Positions 29,201 through 43,400 of a DNA stretch of 64,000 bases are shown in pieces. This DNA comes from Aquila chrysaetos chrysaetos (taxonomy: Eukaryota > Chordata > Aves > Accipitriformes > Accipitridae). The notes under the pieces were generated by a model. The model saw only the letters and a program-made list of their open reading frames with translations. It did no database searches and was not told the origin of the DNA. How positions within the stretch are numbered: the first letter of the stretch is position 1; each line of letters opens with the position of its first letter. The stretch covers positions 30,213,825-30,277,824 of the forward strand of contig NC_044018.1 in assembly GCF_900496995.4 (NCBI RefSeq), given 5' to 3'. The position numbers and the translations under genes were made by a program.

Positions 29201-31424
29201 GATGTTACAGGCTTTCGTCAGTACCTGTGTATTTCCATGCTCCCTCCGGATTAAAGCATGCTCGTCTTTATTTAAAAAATGAAATTATAAAGACGACTCT
29301 AAAGCAGTTTTGCGGTTTGTTTGTTTCTTGTTTGTTTGTTTGTTTTTAAAACTCCGAGCAATATATACCGAAGGCATCTAACTCTGGTATCATAGGTCAG
29401 TGCGTGAGCACTTTCCTTCTCTGCAACCCAACGTTATCTTAAAATCACAGGAGGTACCGGAGGTTCCCGGCAGCTGGACGGCTGCGCTGCATGCAGAGCG
29501 TTTCCTGGTCGTGGACACAAAGCAGTCAGGCAGGGAAGTGAAACTTGGGTGTAATCGTGCAAACCAAAGCACATCGGCCACGCTAGCACGGCTGGCAGAG
29601 CTCTGAGCTCGACCTGCCGGCAGTCTCCAGGCGTCGAGCTCGGGGGCCGCTCACATCCCGATACGGCAGCTTAATCCTTCGCTAAATTCTCCGGCTTCTG
29701 TGTTTTTGAGCAGAGTTTCAAATGCCGCAATTTTTATGAGGTGGTATTTAGTGCCTCGAGGCATCAAAACGAATGAAGGCATTTAATTCAGAGAGCTGAA
29801 GGCAGCGAGGCAGGAGTTTGTAACCACCTCTCGTTTTGGGACGCTGTTTGCAGGTAAAAAATTCTTTTGCACAGTCTTTTTGCGCAGACAGCGAGCGTTG
29901 ACTCTGTCTCAGGTTTAGATTGCTAGGGTCACTTATTAGAAATAAGTTTTGAACTCCTGTGTAGCTAATAAAGGAAAATTCTGATGATAGGAAACGTCTA
30001 TTTTTAAATCAAAATAGGCTCGTTAGGACCCTGTCGATGAACCCTGGGGCAGTGTCGCTGGTTCTTGTGTTGCAGGAGTGTTGCTGCATTCCTCAGACTT
30101 GTAAACCATGTCCCTAAAAATAATCCTGATCATCGGGGTGGAGGGGAGTTGAACTTGTAATTAATTCTGGAGCAAATTAGATGCGTGTTTCTCAATGCTG
30201 TCATTTCATTTTCAAGAGTGTGTGGGTTTTGCTAAAATGTACAAGGTCTCCTGATGTTTACAAAAATATTTTGCATCTTCAGTTACCTGCGTTTTACATA
30301 TTGAAATGGCAATTTTTGTGTTTTTCTCTACTCCATTGTGAATACGGCTTTGAGGTATTGTAATGGGGGCCAGATCCTTCCTTGGGGTTAGGCGGGTTTG
30401 CCGTGGCAGAGAGGTCTCTATTGTTTCCTTACCTTGTGTATCCTGTTGTTCTTTGTTTAACCTGTCATCGTACTTGATGTGGTGCCTGCCGCCCCTGCTT
30501 TCGCTGGCTCCTTAAATCAGGAGTGCTGGGAGCGCAAGGAAAATACACGTATGTAATGCCACACGGAGCTGCCCCTGCACTGCCTCGGTGGGGGAGGCTT
30601 GTGTTTTGTGCTCTGTTGAAATAAGCAGAGAAAGCATTGAAAATTTGTATGCTTTTGGGTGCTGGCAGCAAAGTGAATTTTGCCTTCCCTGGGATGCTGG
30701 TTGCATTAACACGCGAAAGGGCTAAGAGTTCATGCTGTCACAAGCGTTGTCACCAAGCGTAGGAACCATGCTCTCGGTCCACTTTGTCTGATGGCTCTTA
30801 CGTCCGTAAATGCTGGCATTTGTGTAAATGGTTTTTTTGTGATGGGTTCCAAACCTCCCTGGTTCTACCGCTTGCATGCTTAAGTGACAGTGTCTTACAG
30901 TAGCTTTGAATTAAGCCTGTTGAAGCCGTACCAAGTCTGTAGGGATCTTGTTGCTTTATATTTAATGTTGCTTTTCTTTCTGGCTAGTTGTTTCACCACG
31001 CCTTTAAACAAAATAAAAATTTTACTCTTAAAAAGCATGAGCAAGATGGCTCTGACAAGCTGGGAGGCTCGGGGTATGCCTTGGCTAGTACAGTAGCAAT
31101 TTTCTTATTTCCTTTCTTTTTTTTTTTTTTTTCTTCTTTCTTTTTCAGAACCTGAAAAGACCAATACCAACTGCTGCAGTCAGGCTTCGTGACAAGAAGT
31201 TGCTTTTCAGAGGAAGGAGCTGTAGTGCTCTGCTGGCCTGTCAGCAGATTTCTGACAACTCCAGACCCTGTTTGCCCTCGCAGCTGGGATTTTGCCATCC
31301 CAAACTAGATATCTGCCGTTTCCCGCATTGATACAAGGCGGTGTGTGAATTGCAACTGCCAGCTACGTCGCTAAAGGGCGAGGACTCTGTTTTTTTTTTT
31401 TTTTTTTTTCCTCCTCCTGTATAG
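23271..31424. other. SPATS2 intron 1, mostly unique AT-richer DNA
   Basis: A change from G-rich to AT-rich composition occurs near 23.6-23.8 kb. No exon on either strand is convincing; the short ORFs have no splice support or familiar residues. Simple repeats include a (GTTT)n run near 29315-29345 and a T-rich run near 31110-31147. Confidence 0.6.
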
Positions 31425-31450
31425 CTGGACATTAGAGTAAACACGCTGAG

Positions 31451-34400
31451 ATGTCTAAAAAGCAAAATACAAAAGGTAAGATGCATGTGAATGTGATACA
31501 ATCAAATGCCAATAAACAGCACCATTGATTCCAAAGTTATCAATTAGGAAAGGGGTTAATTGCTTTTGCTGTACTCCCTTTCAAGGCTGCTAGTGTCACT
31601 TGACAACTTATTGTCGCTATCTTAGTGACATCATATAACCTGTTGGGTTTTGTGACATTTCTAGTAACATTTCAATTGTCCAGCTGGACAGTTCTGATTT
31701 CACAAGTTCCTGTATAATGTTAATATTGCATCACTTTCGCAGTCAGACAACAGGAGAAAAAAATTTTGTTTAGTAGTTGGAGAGTTATGGAGCCAAACTT
31801 TTTTATTTTGCTGGGGTCCCCACTTGGTGCATGACCTCCCCTCGCTGGGTATTGACAGGATGAATTTGAATGCTGTCTGGATCCCCCATGGGATTAACTC
31901 TACCAAAACTTAGTCTTGTTCCCAGGCAGCCCTTCTCCACCCTCTCGGAGTGCCCCGTGGACGCTGCGGTTTCAGGGCAGGCTTCTGTTGTGGACTTGCT
32001 TGTCCTGTCTGTGGCAACTGCTTGCCAGGAATCCAGTTGAGAAACAAGCCATCGAGTCTAGGTGGGATAGCTCAGCTCAGGTCCTCGTCTCCTGGGGATG
32101 CGATTCAAATGAGACCTATTTAAATCTTTTTCCTTCGAGATAGGTGCAGAACGGGAACGAGCAAGTTTGCGAGAAGCTTTTTCACTTGCTTTTGTCTTCA
32201 AATACACAGGCTGGTTTTCCTTTCTCTGCCATCGCATGTTAAGTGACAAAGCTGTTCTGGCGTCAAGCAGCTTATTTCAGGGAGGGATCTTATTTGTCGC
32301 GTGTGAAACATTAATTCCAAAGTGTGTGTGGTGGGGGGAGAAGGGGGGTTGAGGGTTATGGTTCTCTTTTTATTTGAGCTGACTACTAATTAATAATTTA
32401 AGGCGAATGGGTTTGACAATTCATGTCCTCTACCTCAAGAGAAGAGCTTTTGTTCTCTGTAGATTTTTTTTTTTCTAGCAGCTTTGGCATAGAAACAGTG
32501 TCTACCTGAGGAGCCCAGCCGTCCTTTGACAGCTAGATCCATACATGATTCAAAGCAATTAGTAACAGTTATGGAAATTATTGTATAGGATAGTTCTGAG
32601 TGATTTTTAAAACGCTGTATTTGTATCTGTGCTCTTGGAAGCCTCAGTACAAGTCATTAAGAAATTGACTTCTCTCTGATGCTGGAAACGGAGCCCAGCA
32701 ATCGTTGCTGCTGAGTACATGTGGAGAGAAAAGCACACCTTGAAACAGCAGAAGAGAATTAATGGGCCTAGGTAGGGGAACAGCAAGAGAAATCTGTAGG
32801 AGACAACTGGGGGAAAACATGGGAAGCTGTTACTCTGAGGGAATTCAGGGCTTTGGCAAATCCCCAGCCGAACGAGAAAGCCGACACAACTGCTGCTCTC
32901 GGTGTGGTTCGGCAGAGTGTGTCACAGAGAGAACCCGCTGGGAAGTGCTGGCATGTATTGGGTTCCTAAAGAAAAGTAAAGGGATCTTAGACATAAATAT
33001 TTGACACCAAGCAGGAATGCAGAGTAGGCTTTAATTCGCTCTGCCACCAGGGATATAAAATACGCCCTGCTTTGTTAAGCAGGCTCATCTCCAGTCCGCG
33101 TTGCAATGTGGACATAAGGGAAGGTGAGAGTTAAAGCTGCAGACTCTTCTGGCTGTGCCCTGTCCTGTTTGGACTGTGATTGAATTTTCAATTACTACTT
33201 TTCTGCTGCTCTAGAATGTTAATGTAGTCAGCGAATATTTTCCACTCCTCTGTAAAGGAGTGTACCTTGGCCAGGTGAGGAATGTCTTTTCAGTTTCTCT
33301 TCCTTTCTTTCTGAAAGCAAAACAAAACCCCTTTGCATTGTAACAAAGGGCTGGTGAGAAGTGTTGAGAGATAGGGAATGAGACAGACCTATTTTTAATA
33401 ATGCAGCAGTTTTGAAACCAAATCAGAAGCCCACCTGTTTCTTCTTCTTAGAAGTGCCACAGAACAGAGCGAACATCTGAGCTATTCAGAAGGGTATTTT
33501 TAAGTCTTTTGAAAATGTATATGCGAAGTTTGGGCACAGAATCATGTTCTACTCCTGAATATTACCGGCTGTAAATAACTCTTTACTCAAAAGATCTTTG
33601 CTGAGGAGAAAACAGTTCAATCTGTAAACCAGTCATGTAATTATCCCCATTCAAAATCCAAATGCGTGCATCCACATGTAGGTCCATGTCTGGGTTATAC
33701 TGGGTGGCTGATTTCACCTTTAGTATATTCTATAAGAGAGAATTTAGAAATTCCGAGGAAAGGTCGTCTCAGTGATGCCAGATCTCTAAATAAATACTTC
33801 CCCAGAGTCTAGTAGGTTTGTTGGTTTGCTGCTGTCTGAAGTGGTCTTGGATTCTTAGTGCTTCATTTTTTCCCCCAACACGAAGCATGTGCACTCCCTC
33901 TCATCCCCCCTTCTGACTCGATTAATTGATTTGAGTGAAAGCAGCCACCAGGCTTAGGAATGACTGGTGACCCCAGGATACAAAGCAATCACATAAATCT
34001 TGTTTCCATCGGACGTCAGCCACGGTTTTAGGCATGCCAGGTTCCTGAATAAAACAGCACTCGGGTTCCTACTCATCTGGATACATCAAGGAGCCATTTC
34101 AATTGATGGAAAACTGCCCTACGTGAATTTGGCAAAGGCGAAAGGTCTTTGGTATCAGTCGCTGGGAAGGGAGGGCTTCAGCTGGAGCGGTGTTAAGCAG
34201 CAGGGAGCCTGCACACCAGAGCCTTTACAAAAAACCCCAAATGTGGGAGAAATTTAATTTTAAGCTCATACTTTGTTTAACAACGCATCAGTCAAACAGA
34301 AGATACTGCTCTGCAGAAACCAGGCTTTGCCGATTGGGGTGGTTGCAAACTATTTGCTCGGTCTGTGTCTGGACGACTTCTGGTAGAATTGTCAAACCGG

Positions 34401-37400
34401 CAGATTGCGGAGTTAATCTGCAAGGCAGCACTTGCTGTGAGTTATGTTGAAAATGCACAAAGGCGAATATTGAGCATGTGTTCTGTAACCTGATAAATCA
34501 GATCCTGGCTTGTGAGTGAGCTCGGGTACGGTACAAGGATGCAGGTGATGTCAGGAATTCATGGCAACTTCAGCTGCATCACTCTGCTGAGTGTGACGCT
34601 CTGGAAATGCACAGGTGTAATTTAATTTTTCATTTTTTTATGTGTAGATGGAAATTAGATGGGAGGGGGAAGACGGCGTCCTGCAGTTTGAATTACCTTA
34701 ATGGCTCTGTTTGGCTTCGCTGCCTTAGCTCCACTGAAAGCTGATTGCCTTGCTTCACTGCTTGTGTGTCCAAAGCAGAAGGCGGAGCGCAGGTTAAAAC
34801 TGCAGCTGTGACAGTGGCCGGGAAATGGCAGTGTGCCTGCCTTGGCTAGACCAGGTCGGTGACACCGCGGGGGCAATTAGACCTGCACTCAAAGTGCTTC
34901 CCCTGCCCCTGGAAGCAGGACAGGTGCTTAGGAGAGCTGTGTCCCTGCCTTTGTGGCAAAAACGTCCGCTTTTTGTGTTGGGCAGAAATACCCAGTTTTA
35001 GCAGCATAACTTTAGGCATATTTTAGTTGATTTGCAAGAAGTTAATTTTTATTTCATATTTAATTTCTTTTTTTCCCCACTCTTCCAAGCCCTTAAATGA
35101 ATATGGCCTTATATTGGGAAGGTAGTCTGCATTAATACAAGGGCTAACTCTTCTGCTGCCATCCAGCAGCCATCCAGCTTCTGCTGGAGACCAGATGTCT
35201 GGAAGGTTTAATTTGCTCACCTCAGAATGAATTCTTCAAACTGTGAGTCCGTCTCTTGCCTGCATAGCCAGTTTTTTTCGTAATAACACCCTGGTGAACC
35301 GATGACTTTCCCATATCAAGTTTGGACCGAGGAGGCTGTGTTGCATGCTTGGCCCCTTGAAATCTGTTTGAGAAAATAAGCAAGAAAGTGGCATTTCTTG
35401 TTGAGACAAGACTCTGAAGTGCAGCTGCCACCTTCGTGGGCTGGCTGCGTGCTGCAGGAATATCGCAGGGCTGTCCTTGGGGCATTAAAATAGTTTCCAC
35501 AACAGCTGATTGAGGTACCAAGCCCTGACTTTGAATGCGCCCGGGCAGCAAGCAGGGACAGAAATTGAGCGAGTACCTCTTAGTAACCCAACAGACCCGC
35601 CCAAATATCTTAATGTATTTTGGGGAAGGGAGGGTTTAGGGTGGTCTGTGATAGTGATGTTCTTCCCCTTGGATCATGGAGAAAGTTAGTGTTTCTATGT
35701 AGTTTTTTTCTGGTATCAATGAAATGTTGTCTCAACAGCAGCAAACCCAGGAATATTGATTCTAGCCCCAGTTTAGTCCTCACTTCTCTCTAATTCATGA
35801 GGAGAGAGCTTAGTATTGGTACCTCTGTTGCCTGTTAGCAAGAACTGTTCTTACAAGGAAAAGATAGCAGTATGTGTTGATGTAATTTGTAAGGAAAAGC
35901 ACGACACGTGAGAGATGTGAAATGCAGCCTGTGGTGGTCTGTTTGCTTCAAGTGCAATGCCTGATGCTCTGGGAGCCGTGAAATCACAGAAAGCTCCCAC
36001 AGATGTAATCTCTTATGTAGTACTTTTTTTGGAAATCCTGATTTTTATTTCCTCCTCCCGCCCCCAATATTTGTGGGTACTTTGGTGTGATGGTATGGCT
36101 GCAAGCATAGACTGATAGAATAATGACATTTTGGCTTCTTTACTCTGTCCTGGGAAGATGCATTAATTCCTGTCCAGTCACCTCTGCAGTCCTGGGCACA
36201 GATGTCTCCCGATTCTTGCAACGCAGGGACTGCTGAAGATGCTTGTAATTAGAGCAAATTGGAGATGCTCTGAGCAAGCAGCGAGGTGCCATTTCTTTAA
36301 GAGCTTTTTATTTCACATTAGCTGAGGTCTCCCGCACTATCCCTGGGAGAGTCAGCGTGGTTACCGTTGACCTGAAAAGCCACAGAGTCTATAAATGTTT
36401 CACGGTTTAACTGAATCTTAATTGCGTAGCATTTTAAGTGTATATGCTGTCCAGTTCCCCAAAGCCATCCGCCTGTGAGTGTCCTGGCTGGGGCAGGAGG
36501 GTGAACCTAGCATTTGGAGTGGGATTATTTTTTTAATTAGTTTCGTACACTATTTTACTGTGCAGACTTTATGTGAGCTGGCATGCGGGTGCAGTGGGGA
36601 TGAGGTGCTGGATGGATTCAGAGAAGCTAAATGCATAAATGTGATTGCGCTATACGCTTTGGTAAAGTGTCCTCTATGTGACGCTGGTTGGGACAAAGTC
36701 TGCGTAGCTGTCAGGCTGGTGCTTTTCTGTGTCTCCTTATGAAATGACTACCTGCCGTGGCTCAAAAGTGAGCCAGGACTTGGCTTGGCTTGGAGCTTGA
36801 GGGGGAAATAGTGGCCCCTGTTTTGACTTCCTCGAGGTGTTGGGTGTGAAGCTGTTTTATTTCTTGTGTCCCAGGAAGCGGAGCAGGCATTTGTTAGGTC
36901 TTTAGTTCTAATTCTTGCACATGGTTCATACAGAAAGCACTAATTAGCGGAGTTACAGGAGGAGCAAACTGATGTTTGGTAGGGTGGATTCTTGCTGGCA
37001 TCGTTGGTGTTTCTATTTAAGAGATCCTGTGTTGATTAGTCCAATAAATAGCACTGAAACACAAAAGTAAATGATTTGGGATGAGCGATTTCTTACCACC
37101 TCATTTTTCTGGAGGATGCAGTTATGAACAGAGAAGCAATTAAGGCTGTTGGCATCATCTCTGGGGTTCATCACATCAAATCAACAGGGTAGCACTGCAT
37201 TGTGTATGTTTTAATGCAACTGAGATCAGTCCAAGTGTCTGACTGACTTGTCATGTCAGACATGACATGCATAGTCTGAGCCCTGGCTTTGGGAAAGAGC
37301 TTTCCTTTCCCACAAGGTTGTTAATTCAAAAATCTTGAAGTCACTGGTGGCCGCTGGACTTTGGTCCACACGGACATGAGCATTTTAAATTCTGTCCCTT

Positions 37401-40400
37401 CTTGCAGACACCCGCTGTCACAGGAGACCCGAGTGCCAGCAGCCCTTTTTATGATGCTTGGGAGTGCTCAAGGGCAATATCAAATGTATATGGTGTAGTG
37501 TCTGTTGCATAATTTTTGCATGATAAACATTTTAACACCAGGAGGACTTGGGCCGTAGTGAAGTGACTGGAAGCTGGAGAAGCATCTCGGAGCAAGGCGC
37601 CGACAAGCTCAGTCCCCTGTAAGACCAAGCACAAATGGAGATGTGGGAAAGGGATGGGATTGAGTAGCTGAAAATGTGCTGCATGGGGGAGCTGAACTTC
37701 ATCTTCCTTGGCACCTGGGTCCTTGGTGGCTGCTCTGCAATGAAGATTTTGAAAAAAGATTGCTAATTCGCACTCAGTGATGGGAGTCTGAAAGCCATTT
37801 ACAAGATTAAGGACTAGAAAGTTGGTAACTCGAACTTCTGTGAGCTTGGGAAACTTGAGAAAATCTTGCTCATGGGGCTGAAACGGGTAAGGATGGTGCG
37901 GGGAAGAATTTAACCGTTCATCTGTAGCCTTAATAAGAGGCTGACCTTTCCATCATGTTCACAATTCTGTCACTGTATTTGGACGCATCTCAGTTTAAAT
38001 GCTACATCAATGTCTGGGAACCGCGGAAGTCAATGGTGTGTCTCAAAATCGCGTACGAGTTATTTAGAGGAGGTGAGGGAAAGAACATGAATCAGCAGCT
38101 TGGAATATCAGCTGAGATAAAGCAGAAAGGGCAGTGACCAAGCGAGCGTCCCCGCAGAGCACCCTGGCCTGCTGGAAGTGTCCCTTCCCCCAGGCAGTCC
38201 CCAAAGCCACCGGGCAGCAGCAACTGTAGAAACCCACCTGAGAAGCTTTGCAGAAGAACCAGTGGTCTTGTGCTTCCCTGGCTCCGTGCAGGGCTCAAGG
38301 CGTCAAAGCACATGCAAGCAAATGCCCTCCTAGGAAATCTGCCTGGGGCTTTGTGCCTGCGTGTGAACTCTCTGGAGAGGGGTTGGTGATGCAGAGTAGG
38401 AGTGCTTAAAACCTCTGGGGTCCTGCCATCAGCCCCTGCCCAGGGACATGTGTTCTTCCTGAGATGAAATGTGGCTAAAATGCCGGTTTGAAGTATGTTC
38501 TCTCATAGCTGTTCATAGATGTGTTTTACTATATCCCTTTTCTTTAGCAAACCTGAAATTTAGCCTGCTCAGACCTCTGGCAGGAAAATCGAGTGCGAAT
38601 TTGTGATACCAGGCACTCGTAAGGATCTCTCGGTGAAACGGTAGGGCCTGCAGATTTATGTGACCTTTGCTCGCTGGCAGGGAGCAAACCTGTTGGTGAT
38701 GGCTGTCTCAATTATGGGTCTCTTTTGGAACATATAACCATTACCTTGGAGATCATAGCTGGCAGGGAACACAAGCTGCTGGATCTTCAAACCCATTTAT
38801 CAGTCTGCTTGCCATTTGTATCTCCAGGTGGAGGAAATTGTTAACCACACTGCTGGAAGGCTCTAGTGCTTTTGTTAACTCTTTATTGCTGGGCTCGGGA
38901 AAAGATTAATGCGGAAATGCAGAAACAGTACTAATCTGGTCTGCTTCAGCAATCTTCTGTTTCGCACCAGCCCTGTTGGGGCTTGTGTTTTTTGGCTTGC
39001 GGTTTTGATCCATGGTTGGTTGGTTTAAACTGACCCAGAGCTGAGGAGTGAATCAGCTTGAGTTCAGTGGGGGGCATTGGCAAACCAGATTCAGCTGGGG
39101 TTACCTGGCTGAACAGAATCTCATCCTTAAACAAGCCTGGGATGTCATCCGTTTTACTCTCAGCAGCTAATAATCCTCTGCTAACCATAGGACAGAATTA
39201 GCCAGCGAACACCATACGTTTGTTGGATTTCAATTTTCTCCTTGGCAAAGTAACAACTCAGAGCTGACCTCTTGCTTCCTATCTTTCTAAATGTCTCATG
39301 GTGCCTGTTGTTCAGAAGAGAGCTTCCTTCTCCTTTGTCTTCACAGATCTGTCTGGGTTTATTTTTGATGTGCAGTCCAATACTGTGATGGCCCAAGGAG
39401 GAACCTTTGAAAACATGAAGGAGAAGGTAAATGTGTCTTCTGAGACTTTAACTCACCATGTGCCATGGAAGAGCTCGTGAATGCTGTATCTTCATCTCCT
39501 CTCTGAGATGAAATATGTTTCTGTCTGGGAGCTAACTGCAGCTCTGTCAAAAGCAAAATTTTATTCAGGCTAAATCGTCCTGGCACATTAAAGTTTTATA
39601 AGGAAGTCATCGGTTATGGTTTTTAGACTGCTTGCAGAAGGGTTGCTGTAGGCTCCATGTGGGATAAAGCAAATGGTTTACATGTTACCCTGTTTTCTTC
39701 CCTCTAGATCAGTGCAGTGCGTGCAATAGTCCCCAACAGGAGCAACAATGAGATCGTCCTTGTGCTGCAGCATTTTGACAACTGTGTGGACAAAACAGTG
39801 CAAGCCTTTATGGAAGGTAACTGTGGCTGGTTTCTTAGCAGGGTTTGTGGCTTGGTAACTCATACGTACTGTGTTTATGGACTTACTTCAGAAGCAGCAA
39901 TAGCCTTTGTGCAGAAAGGGCTGTGTGCAGTAAGTACACGAGGTAACAGAAGCTCATGTAGCTTCTCAGCCCATCCAAGTACAGGCTCTATCCACAAAGA
40001 TAACTAAGATGATTCTCTTCCCAAGTTTTAGTTGGTGTTTGTTCAACTAGGGGTCAAGGCAGAGATAAGCATTTGATAGCTCTTTAGATAAAGGAGGTTT
40101 GATATGCAATTACAGAAACTCTTGTTCATGTGTACAGAATGGGAGTGTCTTCAGCTTTGAAAGTTGCTGTTTGTACTTTGAAACCTGGCTCACAAATCTT
40201 CTCTTGGGTCTGGCTGGCATGCTGCATTAGATGGATTTTCTGACCTTGGAAAAACAGGCTGTTGCTGGTGACAGTGCCTGTCGCTTTGCAGCTCTTATTT
40301 CCATGCTGGCCATCGCTGACAACTGCGCTTTGCCTCTGGCCCACAGAAGGTATGACAGTTATTCCTCAGACGGTGGGCATCCTGACACAGTCAGTGTCTC

Positions 40401-43400
40401 TGGGGAGAGAAGGCCAGCAGATATCTGACCCGAATGCAACCTTTGAGTTCAGAACATGCTCCAGCAGGGTTCCAAGTACCTAAACCTTTAGTATGACAGA
40501 GCCAAAGAGAAGATTTTTTTTTTTTTTTTTTTTTTTCTGGAAAGAGCTGGCACTGTGGTGTAAGGGGGTAGTCCTGTTCAGCAGTGTGTTTCCAAAGCAA
40601 AAATGAAACTGATCCTTTTATTACATCAACAAAGAAAATTGAAACTTAGCTGCAGAAAGTGTTACAGCTGGCTCCAGGTATGGAGGCACTTCCACGTGAC
40701 CAGGAAAGAACTGGAGTGGATGCCTCATCCACTGCTCATCGCTGCATTTTGTTTCAGGCAATGCCAGTGAAGTACTGAAAGAATGGACTGTAACAGGCAA
40801 AAAAAAGGTAACACTTTTAAAATATACTTTGCTAAGGCATTTATTTTTTTGTTTTGAGGATTTAGACTATGGAGAACAGTAGGCATTCGTCATGGTTTAG
40901 ATGGTAAAAGAAACCAAAGAGCAAACGTGTATATTGATGTTAGCAGAACTGATGCACGGAGATAATCACTAGGTTATCAGGTGCCTCACTGTTCAGGGCA
41001 ATGATTTACATGGTAAATTCAGTGCAAGTTGTAAACATCATCCTCTCGCCACATTTGCATTTAATTTAGTTGTCAGACACATTGTGTCGAATATAGCATC
41101 TGAAAAAAAAAAATTCTAGACTTTCTTGCAGTTGCTTTTATTCTGCTGACCCTCTATAGGACCCCTAATCCGCACACACAGCCCCACACTGAAGTAAATC
41201 TTTTATCAGGTCCATTTATTTCAACGGAGCTCTGTAATTCACTGTTCAGATAGTCATGCTGTTCCATTTTTCATCGGTAACCTTTGGAGCTGAACAGTTG
41301 CGTCTAATGCTGAGCTCTGTGGAAATATATTTCTTTGTCACGTAAGCTTTCTCGAGTGTTTTGCCTAGTTCTTTGCTCAGACCTCTGTGAAAGGGTTAAA
41401 TAAAGATTTGCAAAGTTTCACTACTTGATATTATAATGTCTAAATCCACCAGGACAAGAATAAAATCATAATTATTCAAAAGGACTCCTTTGAATACGTG
41501 AAAAGCACCAGCATGAAATGGATAGGGAAAAAATGTGACCGAGTAGCCCTGTGTTGGGAAACGAGGGAAGTTTTGTCAGAGCAAGGTCTAGCAGAGCACC
41601 CTGGAAGCTGCACCTTGCCAGTGAGCACCCTCAGAAGTGACCCAGCCAGTGCTGTGGGTTACAGCCACAAACCTGTCCGCTGTTTCCCATCAGTTATGCA
41701 GCCTTCATCTGATAACCATTGCTCTTGTTGGCACACCTTCGGAGAGGATAATGTATTCGCGCCTCATTAATGCCACTATAACTGTCCTCATTGTTGAATA
41801 AATCCCTCCTACTGTTAATAGGATCAACAGCCAGGCTGGCTGAAAAAGCATTTAATTCAGCTACTTTCAGCCAGTAATCATAAGCTTAATTTTCCCTTCA
41901 GGAATTAAGCCTAACATTTTTTTTCCCCCCTTTGTGGTGCGGATACCTAATCCTTAGAACAAGAAGAAGAAAACCAAACCGAAACCGCAAGCTGAATCGA
42001 GCCCTGGCCTCCCAGACCCTGGTAAATTGGTGTCCACTGAAGAGGAGCAGTCGGCGAACTCGGAGAAGGGTGGAATTAACGGTTTCCATGTCAACGGCTG
42101 TGCCCACGACACGGAGTCTGTGGACTCGCTCAGCGAAGGTTTGGATGCACTTTCAATTGATGCCCGAGAGTTGGAGGATTGTGAGTCTGCTGCACCAGAC
42201 ATGCCTGATAGAACAGGTTAGTCTCTATAAAGTAGCGCAGGAGACGGGCACCGAGTGTTTAAAAAGCAGAGGAGCTGCCTCCTGCTTTTTTGTGTTCCTT
42301 CTTTGTTTTGGGTCAGCTTTGAATACTGATTTGTTTGGATGGCTCTTCAGGAAAGAGCAGCTCACCCTGATTTTCTGATTTTTTGCTTGTTGTAAAGAGG
42401 CGGTCAGTGTTCTGCTGTCCTCTTCGCGTTCCCCTTTAAACGAGTGTGCTTTTCTACAGCAGTGCCTGAACTAGAGAATGGAATAGCAGACTTTGACACA
42501 AAATCGCTCATCATGCATCCTTCCCAGAGCTCTGCATCTCTTAGACAGCGGCCTGAGCAGAGGAGCACTAGCAGGTCTCTGTCCAGATCAACAGCGAGCA
42601 ATTCAACTCCTGCGTCCCTGTCTGTAACGCGGCTGGAAGATGTTCCAGTTTCACCTGCAAACAAGAAGCTAGGTAAGGCCCTGAGGGTCTGCGTGCTCTC
42701 CGATGTCAGAGCAGGTTGCTGCTGGCCAAGTTCTCACTGCCTCTTCTGCAGTGTCAGTGACAGACACAGTGCTGAGGCGTACCGGACTTTGATTTTAATG
42801 CGAGCTAACATGCTTCTTATTATCTGGCCAGTAACTTGCACTCTACTCCTCCTCTTCCCTATGCACAGCAGGAATCTTGACAGCAGTTTAGATGTAGTGC
42901 CTGGAGCGGCAAACCCATATGTGTGAGAGAAGCAAGGGAGGAAGCAGCCAGTCTCGCTGCATACGTTTAGCCCATTCTTCTGTGTGCTCCATCACAGAGC
43001 CTTTAGGTTGTTTCTCATCTTTTGTGAGAATTTGTCGAAAGGCCAGAAGTTCGGACCAGTCCTCTTACAAGAAGTGACAGCCTCCTTCTACTGGATTTTT
43101 TTTATTTTCCTCTTTTGTGTGCTTTCTCCACAGCTGAGTTCTTACGATAACAAGTGGGGACAGGAGGGACCTCAGAGACCCTGATTGTGATCATGGTTAT
43201 TATACTTAGCTTAGGGAGATGAGGTGGTGGTAGTTCACCTTGCTGCACGGGAAATCTGTAACGAGCCGTTGTTAATGTAGCTTGGCAGGGGGCAACTGCG
43301 TTCCGGCAAGCTCCAGAGAGCGTGGGCAAGGTGATGTACCCTGCTGGCAAGCTGAGATGTGGGGACTAACCTTGGCAGCGATAACCAATCCTTTCATCTC

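Noticed and set aside
39717-40007. Read-through of the exon ending at 39816 as an alternative C-terminus
   Set aside because: The frame continues past a good GTAACT donor into plain intron. The next exon at 40758 restores the conserved sequence GNASEVLKEWTVTG.
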